Shown: one piece after another, positions 5,716 to 11,144 of the stretch | How positions within the stretch are numbered: the stretch's first letter is position 1 | Layout: every line of letters starts with the position of its first letter | NCBI GenBank assembly: GCA_009785545.1 | Contig: WQWD01000052.1 | Coordinates: 1-11,144 of the forward strand | Direction of reading: 5' to 3' | Source of the DNA: Treponema sp. | Lineage (GTDB): Bacteria > Spirochaetota > Spirochaetia > Treponematales > Breznakiellaceae | Length of the DNA: 11,144 bases | The notes under the pieces: generated by a model | Databases searched by the model: none | Told to the model about the DNA's origin: nothing | Seen by the model: the letters and a program-made list of their open reading frames with translations, nothing else | Made by a program: the position numbers and the translations under genes

Positions 5716-7035
5716 ATGGCAGAAAACATGGATTTTACAATTGAGACGCTGGGCAAGACATCGGTACATTCGCCGATTAAAATGTCCAAAACGCTTGGAG
5801 ATAATATCGCAAACTTTGTAATTGATGACAAGTTTGTACGGCTGAGTTCTTTTATTCTTCCCGGCAAGCAGCCTGATGTCGAAAGAACACAAGTGCTGGA
5901 GCGTGCCGGCCCAAGGGAATACATTTATTTTACGCCTGCCCATGTGCACGCCGGAATCGTAACTTGCGGGGGACTTTGCCCCGGCATTAACGATGTTATC
6001 CGATCAATCGTGCGCTGTTTGTGGACACGATACGGCGTTACTCGAATATCGGGGATTCGTTACGGATACAGAGGGTTTCTGCCCGAAGATCAATTTCCAA
6101 TAAGACAGCTCGATCTTGATGTTGTAGATGACATTCATAAAATTGGCGGTACGTTTTTGGGCAGTGCTCGGGGCGGCGGCAAAGAAGTCGAAAAAATTGT
6201 TGATACAATACAGAAACTCAACCTTAATATGCTTTTTACAATTGGCGGTGACGGCACGCAGCACGGCGCTTTGGCAATTGCCGAAGAAATCAGCCGAAGA
6301 CAGCTCAAAATTGCGATAGTCGGAATTCCTAAAACTGTTGATAATGATTTTGCGCTACTGGATCGTTCTTTTGGTTTTAGCACAGCAGTAGCCAAAGCTG
6401 TGGAAGTTGTTTCGGCGGCGCACATGGAAGCAGTCTCGGCGATTAACGGGATCGGTCTTGTAAAAGTTATGGGCAGAGATTCCGGTTTTATTGCGGCGCA
6501 TACGGCGCTTGCAAGCCATGAAGTTAATTTTGTTTTAATCCCCGAAGTACCTTTTGATCTCGAAGGCAGCAATGGTTTTTTATACCACCTTGAAGAACGG
6601 TTAAAAAAACGCAGGCATGCCGTAATTGTTGTTGCCGAAGGAGCCATGCAAGATCAGCTTGTCAAAGATAAAAAAACTGATGCTGGCGGCAATGTCATAT
6701 TGGCGGATGTCGGAACTTACATTCGCTCGAAGATTGTCGAACACTTTGGAAAAACAGAAAAAGAAATCACTTTAAAGTATATCGATCCCAGTTATGCGAT
6801 ACGTTCCGCTCCGGCGAACCCAGACGATTCCGTTTATTGCACACGCCTTGGAAGTGCCGCCGTACACGCCGCAATGGCTGGAAAAACAAAATTGATCATT
6901 GGTCTTGTGAATAACAGGTTTGTTCACCTGCCAATCAACACGGTAATTTCTCATCGCAACAAGGTCAACCCGGAAAGCAGTTTGTGGCGTGATACGTTAG
7001 ACGCAACGCATCAACCTTCGTTAATGGTGAATTAA
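5716..7035 (+). CDS. pfkA: 6-phosphofructokinase, spirochaete/trypanosomatid clade, probably ATP-using
   Basis: This enzyme phosphorylates fructose 6-phosphate to fructose 1,6-bisphosphate, the committing step of glycolysis, in the cytosol. At 439 residues it is longer than the E. coli type and has an N-terminal extension of about 75 residues before the first nucleotide-fold block GIVTCGGLCPGIND (80-93). Later blocks are GIRYGYRGF (113-121), GGDGTQHGA (177-185), GIPKTVDND (203-211) with the catalytic-type aspartates, and VKVMGRDSGFIAA (249-261). The motifs GGDGTQ, PKT-DND and MGRDSGFIA match the clade that includes the trypanosome ATP enzyme and the shorter of the two spirochaete phosphofructokinases. 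Glycine rather than aspartate as the last residue of GGDG points to ATP instead of pyrophosphate as donor. TAGGAGA (about 5699-5705) lies ten bases before the ATG. The methyltransferase gene starts four bases after its stop, so the two are one operon. Confidence 0.95.
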   Translation: MAENMDFTIETLGKTSVHSPIKMSKTLGDNIANFVIDDKFVRLSSFILPGKQPDVERTQVLERAGPREYIYFTPAHVHAGIVTCGGLCPGINDVIRSIVRCLWTRYGVTRISGIRYGYRGFLPEDQFPIRQLDLDVVDDIHKIGGTFLGSARGGGKEVEKIVDTIQKLNLNMLFTIGGDGTQHGALAIAEEISRRQLKIAIVGIPKTVDNDFALLDRSFGFSTAVAKAVEVVSAAHMEAVSAINGIGLVKVMGRDSGFIAAHTALASHEVNFVLIPEVPFDLEGSNGFLYHLEERLKKRRHAVIVVAEGAMQDQLVKDKKTDAGGNVILADVGTYIRSKIVEHFGKTEKEITLKYIDPSYAIRSAPANPDDSVYCTRLGSAAVHAAMAGKTKLIIGLVNNRFVHLPINTVISHRNKVNPESSLWRDTLDATHQPSLMVN

Positions 7036-7039
7036 TTTA

Positions 7040-7891
7040 ATGCGAAATAAACTAACCGATGAACTTGCAGTCTGCGGAATGAATGCGGTTCTTGCAATTG
7101 GAGAATACAACCCTGAAACGATTAACCGCCTCTTTTTGCGGGAGGATCGTCTGCAATCATTTACCGGAGTCTGCAAACAGCTTGCCGAACGCAAACGCCC
7201 CTACAAAATCTGCGAAGATGATGAACTCGAGCGAATCTGCAAGAGTATTCGCCATCAAGGCGTCGTGGCAATGATCGAGGAGCCGGTAATCGAATACCTG
7301 ACAATGGAAGACCTTGATTTGTGGGCAGCCGAAGGAAAGGCGGGCATTATTCTTCATGACATCGGCAACGATCACAATTTGGGCGCAATCGCAAGGGCGG
7401 CGGCTTTTTTTGATGTAAGTTTTATCATTTTAAACGAAAAAGGCATAATCTGCACCGATGATCACAGAGATGATTACAAACAGGAATTGCGTTTAACAAC
7501 CAGCGCCTACCGAATAGCCGAAGGTGGCTTTGAACATTTGACAGTGCGAAAAATCAGCAATACAGCCGCTTTTCTCAAAGATGCGTCAAAAAAACTTGTT
7601 ACAATTGGCACAGATACAATGGCAAGGCGGCGTATCAGCGACCTAAAAAATGTTGTCAAAAGTTCTCGTCTTGCCGCCGCTTCCTCGTCCGTTGCCGCTG
7701 ACGATCAAACCGACGGCAAGGCAAAACGCCCCGGCATTGCGCTCGTTCTTGGAAACGAAGAACGAGGCCTCCCGGAGAACGTAAAGGAGCAATGTTCGTG
7801 TTTGCTGCGTATCCCCGGCACAGGCAATATCCAAAGCCTCAATGTATCGCAGGCAGCGGCGCTTTTTTTGCATACTATTTTTGAGGTGTAA
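7040..7891 (+). CDS. SpoU/TrmH-family RNA 2'-O-methyltransferase
   Basis: SPOUT enzymes of this family use S-adenosylmethionine to methylate the 2'-OH of specific rRNA or tRNA nucleotides. The 283-residue protein has an N-terminal substrate-binding domain like that of RlmB, ending in DELERI...RHQGVVAMIE (61-80), and a C-terminal knotted catalytic domain. Motif 1 is DIGNDHNLGAIARAA (107-121) with N113 and R119, motif 2 is ALVLGNEERGL (234-244), and motif 3 is RIPGTGNIQSLNVSQAAAL (257-275). A charged, Ala/Ser-rich segment at about 208-231 just before motif 2 looks like a lineage-specific loop. The target nucleotide (23S rRNA as for RlmB, or another site) cannot be read from sequence. GGTGA (7026-7030), inside the end of the phosphofructokinase gene, serves as ribosome site, so translation is probably coupled. 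Repeat copy 2 begins four bases after the stop. Confidence 0.92.
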   Translation: MRNKLTDELAVCGMNAVLAIGEYNPETINRLFLREDRLQSFTGVCKQLAERKRPYKICEDDELERICKSIRHQGVVAMIEEPVIEYLTMEDLDLWAAEGKAGIILHDIGNDHNLGAIARAAAFFDVSFIILNEKGIICTDDHRDDYKQELRLTTSAYRIAEGGFEHLTVRKISNTAAFLKDASKKLVTIGTDTMARRRISDLKNVVKSSRLAAASSSVAADDQTDGKAKRPGIALVLGNEERGLPENVKEQCSCLLRIPGTGNIQSLNVSQAAALFLHTIFEV

Positions 7892-7894
7892 GAG

Positions 7895-8010
7895 GCACTT
7901 GCAAAACTTCAGTTTTGAAAGTGCAACTTTATTAAAATGCATGTTTCGTAACCCAAAGGGTGAGAAACTGCAAAGCCTCGGCAAAACTGACCGAGTTTTG
8001 CAAGAGGCTC
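7895..8010 (+). repeat. Three-hairpin intergenic repeat, copy 2
   Basis: The same three hairpins as at 5570-5682. Hairpin A spans 7895-7924 (GCACTT with AAGTGC, CAAAAC with GTTTTG, loop TTCA). Hairpin B spans 7938-7972 (TGCA, GTTTC with GAAAC, ACCC-AAA-GGGT). Hairpin C spans 7974-8009 (AGCCTC, GCAAAACT, loop GACCG, AGTTTTGC, GAGGCT). Where the stems differ from copy 1, both strands differ together, and loops TTCA and A/GACCG stay. It directly follows the methyltransferase stop and precedes the promoter region of fusA, so it may end or protect the upstream transcript. The 221-bp gap holds nothing else except the possible fusA promoter. Confidence 0.82.
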
Positions 8011-8048
8011 GTAAGACTCATTTTTTCTTTCAACCCCCTTGCATATCT

Positions 8049-8079
8049 TTGCAAATCCTGCTATGTTTTGCTTTATATA
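8049..8079 (+). promoter_or_regulatory. Possible fusA promoter
   Basis: TTGCAA (8049-8054) and TATATA (8074-8079) are 19 bases apart, slightly long. The expected start near 8086 would give a leader of about 27 bases with a good ribosome site (AAAGGAGC, 8097-8104). The match is modest, but a promoter is expected between the repeat and this large gene. Confidence 0.3.
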
Positions 8080-8112
8080 AGCATTTATTAGCGAACAAAG
8101 GAGCTTTTTAAC

Positions 8113-10197
8113 ATGACTAATGACATTAGCAGAATGCGTAATATCGGCATTAGCGCTCACATCGATTCAGGCAAAACCACTTTATCAGAGCGTATTCTGT
8201 TTTACAGCAAAAAAATTCACGCCATTCACGAAGTCCGGGGCAAGGACGGCGTTGGCGCAACGATGGATCACATGGAACTTGAAAGAGAGCGGGGAATTAC
8301 GATTCAATCTGCCGCAACTCAGGTAACATGGAAAGATTACACTGTCAACGTAATTGATACTCCCGGGCACGTTGACTTTACAATCGAAGTTGAAAGATCG
8401 CTGCGAGTACTTGACGGGGCGATTCTCGTTCTTTGTGCGGTGGGCGGGGTACAGTCCCAGTCTATCACTGTTGACCGCCAGCTTAAACGCTACAATGTTC
8501 CCCGAATCGCTTTTGTAAACAAGTGTGATCGTACGGGAGCAAATCCTTTTAAGGTGCGAATGCAGTTGCGGGAAAAGCTGGGGCTCAATGCTATGTTGAT
8601 TCAAATCCCCATCGGGCTTGAGGATAAACTTGAAGGTGTTGTCGATCTGATTGCCATGAAAGCTGTTTATTTTGACGGCCCTCAGGGCGAGTCGCTTCGT
8701 TATGCGCAAATACCGACGCACATGGAAGCTGACGCAAAAAAATATCGAGAAGAGCTATTGGAAGAATTGTCAACGTTCTCCGATGATCTTATGGAAAAAT
8801 TGCTTCAAGAAGAAGAAATTCCTGAAGGCATGATCCATGCGGCGATTCGCAGCGGGACTCTCTCTGAGAAGCTGGTTCCTGTGATGATGGGTTCGGCTTA
8901 CAAATTTAAAGGTATTCAGCCTTTGTTGGATGCTGTTACGCATTATCTTCCCGATCCGTCTGAGGTTAAAAACTTCGCCCTTGATCTAAATAATAATGAA
9001 GAAAAAAAAGAGCTTAATTCCGATGTAAAAAATCCGACGGTTGCGCTTGGTTTCAAACTCGAAGATGGACAATACGGTCAGCTCACTTATGTGCGTGTTT
9101 ATCAGGGTAAGATAAAAAAAGGCGAAGATCTTATAAACACTCGTTCACGGAAAAAATTTAAGGTTGGCAGGCTGGTGCGAATGCACGCAGACAGCATGGA
9201 AGATATAAACGAAGGTTTGCCGGGCGACATTGTTGCTCTTTTTGGAATTGAGTGCGCAAGCGGCGATACATTCTGCGGCGGCGAATTAAACTACGCAATG
9301 ACATCGATGTTTGTTCCGGCTCCAGTTATCTCGCTTGCGGTCGTGCCAAAGGACAAAAAAAGTGCCGACCAAATGGGAAAGGCGTTAAATCGATTTACAA
9401 AAGAAGACCCAACTTTCCAAACCTTTGTCGATTCTGAATCAAATCAGACGATCATCAAAGGCATGGGAGAGCTTCATCTTGAAGTGTATATCGAACGTAT
9501 GCGCCGTGAGTATAAATGCGAAGTTGATACTGGTATGCCGCAAGTTGCGTACCGTGAGACAATCACCCAAAAAGCAGAGTTCAATTATACGCACAAAAAA
9601 CAAACCGGCGGCGCTGGTCAGTTCGGCCGTGTTGCTGGTTACATGGAACCATTTGCAGACGGCGATTACGAATTTGTCGATATGATAAAAGGCGGCACAA
9701 TCCCAACAGAGTATATTCCAAGCTGTGACAAAGGATTTAAAGAAGCAGTCAAAAAAGGAAGCATAATCGGCTTCCCGATTGTCAATATTCGCTGTTTGAT
9801 AAATGACGGACAGAGCCACCCTGTTGACTCATCGGACATTGCGTTTCAATCGGCGGCAATCGGTGCTTTCCGTGAAGCGTACAATAAAGCAAAACCGTGT
9901 ATACTTGAACCTATCATGAAAGTAGCCGTAGAAGGTCCAACGGAATTCCAGGGAAACATTTTTGGTTCGATTAACCAAAGACGTGGTATGATTTTATCAT
10001 CGGTAGAAGACGGCCATTTTTCCCGTGTAGAAGCCGAAGTTCCGTTAAGCGAAATGTTTGGGTATTCCACAACATTACGTTCGCTTACACAAGGAAAAGC
10101 GGAATTTACGATGGAGTTTGAAAGATACTCAAAAGTTCCTCAGAGTGTGTCTGAGGCGCTTGTTAAAGAAGCAGCCGAAAAAAACAAGAAACAATAA
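8113..10197 (+). CDS. fusA: Elongation factor G, spirochaete/mitochondrial EF-G1 type
   Basis: EF-G is the GTPase that moves tRNA and mRNA through the ribosome after each peptide bond. The 694-residue protein has all five domains. GTPase motifs are AHIDSGKT (15-22), RGIT (60-63), DTPGH (82-86), NKCD (136-139) and GSA (260-262). GMGELHLEV (450-458) marks domain III and QTGGAGQFGRV (497-507) domain IV. AHIDSGKTT (many bacteria have AHIDAGKTT), IHEVRGKDGVGATMD and VDLI..KAVYFDG are typical of the spdEFG1 group (spirochaetes, planctomycetes, some deltaproteobacteria) and mitochondrial EF-G1, which does translocation while a second EF-G does recycling. Expect a second EF-G gene elsewhere in the genome. 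AAAGGAGC lies eight bases before the ATG. Unlike many bacteria, no ribosomal protein gene or tuf is adjacent; an ATPase gene and htpG follow. Confidence 0.97.
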   Translation: MTNDISRMRNIGISAHIDSGKTTLSERILFYSKKIHAIHEVRGKDGVGATMDHMELERERGITIQSAATQVTWKDYTVNVIDTPGHVDFTIEVERSLRVLDGAILVLCAVGGVQSQSITVDRQLKRYNVPRIAFVNKCDRTGANPFKVRMQLREKLGLNAMLIQIPIGLEDKLEGVVDLIAMKAVYFDGPQGESLRYAQIPTHMEADAKKYREELLEELSTFSDDLMEKLLQEEEIPEGMIHAAIRSGTLSEKLVPVMMGSAYKFKGIQPLLDAVTHYLPDPSEVKNFALDLNNNEEKKELNSDVKNPTVALGFKLEDGQYGQLTYVRVYQGKIKKGEDLINTRSRKKFKVGRLVRMHADSMEDINEGLPGDIVALFGIECASGDTFCGGELNYAMTSMFVPAPVISLAVVPKDKKSADQMGKALNRFTKEDPTFQTFVDSESNQTIIKGMGELHLEVYIERMRREYKCEVDTGMPQVAYRETITQKAEFNYTHKKQTGGAGQFGRVAGYMEPFADGDYEFVDMIKGGTIPTEYIPSCDKGFKEAVKKGSIIGFPIVNIRCLINDGQSHPVDSSDIAFQSAAIGAFREAYNKAKPCILEPIMKVAVEGPTEFQGNIFGSINQRRGMILSSVEDGHFSRVEAEVPLSEMFGYSTTLRSLTQGKAEFTMEFERYSKVPQSVSEALVKEAAEKNKKQ

Positions 10198-10218
10198 ATA
10201 TTAAAAGGAGAGATTGAT

Positions 10219-10923
10219 ATGGCTTTAACTGAATTGATAAACAGAAGCCCGATTCGTATTTTTGAAAAATCCATTAACGGGGAATTAAATCAAGGAGAAA
10301 TCGGAGTTATCGCATCGCCTAAGGGAGTAGGAAAAACATCAGTATTGGTACAACTTGCTCTGGACAAATTGTTTCAGGAAAAAAAAGTTATCCATGTATC
10401 ATTTGCTCAACATACTCAATATATGATGTCCTGGTACGAAGATATTTTTAACGAATTTATAACTAAAAAGAATATTCAGAATGCGGCAAATATTATAAAC
10501 GATCTTGTTAAAAATCGTGTGCAAATGAATTTTAATCAGGGCGGTGTTACAAAAGAACAAATTCTAAAAAGTCTGCGCGCGATGATAGTTGACGGCGGTT
10601 TTGAGGCAGACGTGATTATCATTGATGGTTTTGATTTCTCTCAAACCAGCAGGGAATGTATTGCCGGCGTTAAAACATTTGCCAAAGATTTAGGGCTAAG
10701 CGTATGGTATAGCTGTTCCTTAAAAGATGATGATTCTCAATACGACAAAAATAACATTCCCGTTGTTATTGGTCCTTTTGTTGATTTAATTGATGTGGTA
10801 GTTGCTCTTCAGCCTAAATCCGATCATGTTGAACTTTCAATTTCAAAAGACAGGGAACCGGCTGTGTCAAAATCCATGGCAATGAAACTCGATCCCAAAA
10901 CTTTGTTGATTTTAGAAGCGTAA
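10219..10923 (+). CDS. RecA/DnaB-like P-loop ATPase, function unknown
   Basis: The 234-residue protein has a nucleotide-binding core like that of RecA, KaiC or DnaB. A Walker A loop is SPKGVGKTS at 33-41 (Ser where Gly or Ala is usual in the first position). A Walker B strand is DVIIIDGFD at 131-139, after FEA. After Walker A, EKKVIHVSFAQHT (54-66) resembles the second strand of KaiC/DnaB folds, and VWYSCSL (about residues 165-171) is in the place of the sensor strand. There is no DNA-binding, zinc or membrane segment, so it is a minimal single ATPase domain in the cytosol. AAAGGAG (10204-10210) is eight bases before the ATG and 21 bases separate it from fusA, so it is probably transcribed with fusA. 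I do not recognise a characterised family. A role beside EF-G or Hsp90 is only suggested by position. Confidence 0.8.
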   Translation: MALTELINRSPIRIFEKSINGELNQGEIGVIASPKGVGKTSVLVQLALDKLFQEKKVIHVSFAQHTQYMMSWYEDIFNEFITKKNIQNAANIINDLVKNRVQMNFNQGGVTKEQILKSLRAMIVDGGFEADVIIIDGFDFSQTSRECIAGVKTFAKDLGLSVWYSCSLKDDDSQYDKNNIPVVIGPFVDLIDVVVALQPKSDHVELSISKDREPAVSKSMAMKLDPKTLLILEA

Positions 10924-10932
10924 TTTTATAAT
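10903..10932 (+). promoter_or_regulatory. Possible htpG promoter
   Basis: TATAAT (10927-10932) follows TTGTTG (10903-10908) by 18 bases, in the end of the ATPase gene and the start of the 56-bp gap before htpG. The gap is nearly all A and T. There is no CIRCE-like inverted repeat, so HrcA control is not supported by what is visible. Confidence 0.35.
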
Positions 10933-10979
10933 ATAAATTAAACAATACTATCAATAATAATTATTAAGGAGAGCCTCAC

Positions 10980-11144
10980 ATGGCACAGCACCAGTTCCAA
11001 ACCGAAGTAAGTCGGCTTTTGCACCTTATTATTCATTCGCTTTATTCCAATCGGGAGATTTTTTTACGAGAGCTTGTTTCCAATGCCTCCGACGCTTTGG
11101 ACAAGCTCAAATACCTGACAGTGGCGGACGAAGCTTACAAGTCC
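10980..11144 (+). CDS. htpG: HtpG (Hsp90 chaperone), N-terminal 55 codons only
   Basis: HtpG is the bacterial Hsp90, an ATP-driven cytosolic dimer that remodels client proteins. Only the first 55 residues are present; the gene runs off the right edge. They match the start of the GHKL ATPase domain: FQTEVSRLLHLIIHSLYSN (6-24), then REIFLRELVSNASDALDKL (25-43), which holds the conserved Glu-Leu and Asn-Ala-Ser-Asp residues that bind ATP and Mg. AAGGAGA (10966-10972) gives a good ribosome site. The gene follows the P-loop ATPase on the same strand by 56 bases, with a possible promoter of its own. Confidence 0.95.
   Translation, partial: MAQHQFQTEVSRLLHLIIHSLYSNREIFLRELVSNASDALDKLKYLTVADEAYKS

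Noticed and set aside
5892..6350. Pyrophosphate-dependent phosphofructokinase
   Set aside because: The pyrophosphate type usually has GGDD; here it is GGDG with the trypanosome-type blocks, which favours ATP. Only an assay would settle it.
6135..6647. 170-codon minus-strand frame inside the phosphofructokinase gene
   Set aside because: It is antisense to a well-conserved gene, rich in Ser/Ala/Pro as mirrored codons give, with no ribosome site or family motif.
8185..8721. 178-codon minus-strand frame inside fusA
   Set aside because: It lies opposite the conserved GTPase domain, with no domain and no ribosome site seen; a mirror frame.

Overview
The window looks like a host-associated spirochaete, most likely Treponema. 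This rests on gene content and family signatures, not on a database match. The elongation factor G is of the spirochaete/planctomycete/mitochondrial EF-G1 type. The phosphofructokinase belongs to the clade shared by spirochaetes and trypanosomatids. Isoprenoids are made by the MEP pathway.

Left part (1-4911). A GC-rich, heavily self-complementary stretch (16-240) stands out in AT-rich DNA and is probably a structured non-coding RNA of a family I could not name. It is followed by two possible promoters, a perfect 10-bp inverted repeat and a possible 13-codon leader peptide. Then comes a tight, markedly AT-rich run of genes: a single protein fusing IspH (last step of the MEP pathway) to a trans-polyprenyl diphosphate synthase; a cis-prenyltransferase (UppS-like); and a small two-helix membrane protein with a C-terminal soluble domain, broken by one extra T in a run of eight. 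Converging on these from the other strand is ispG, the MEP step just before IspH. The window therefore holds the last two MEP steps, chain elongation by a trans enzyme and by a cis enzyme, and a membrane protein of unknown role. Both prenyl-transfer enzymes and the IspH domain carry changes at usually conserved active-site positions. The set may be a specialised isoprenoid module rather than plain housekeeping.

Middle (4912-5700). Divergent from ispG is a BrnT-type toxin gene. It overlaps a 66-codon gene that sits in the antitoxin position but does not look like a typical BrnA.

Right part (5700-11144). These genes are less AT-rich and look like core genome: 6-phosphofructokinase, a SpoU/TrmH-family RNA 2'-O-methyltransferase, elongation factor G, a RecA/DnaB-like P-loop ATPase of unknown role, and the start of htpG (Hsp90), which runs off the right edge. 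Two copies of a three-hairpin intergenic repeat of about 115 bp flank the phosphofructokinase/methyltransferase pair (5570-5682 and 7895-8010). Their stems differ in sequence but keep their pairing.

Most worth a second look: the IspH/polyprenyl synthase fusion operon with its unusual active sites and frameshifted membrane partner, the unassigned structured RNA upstream of it, and the covarying three-hairpin repeat.
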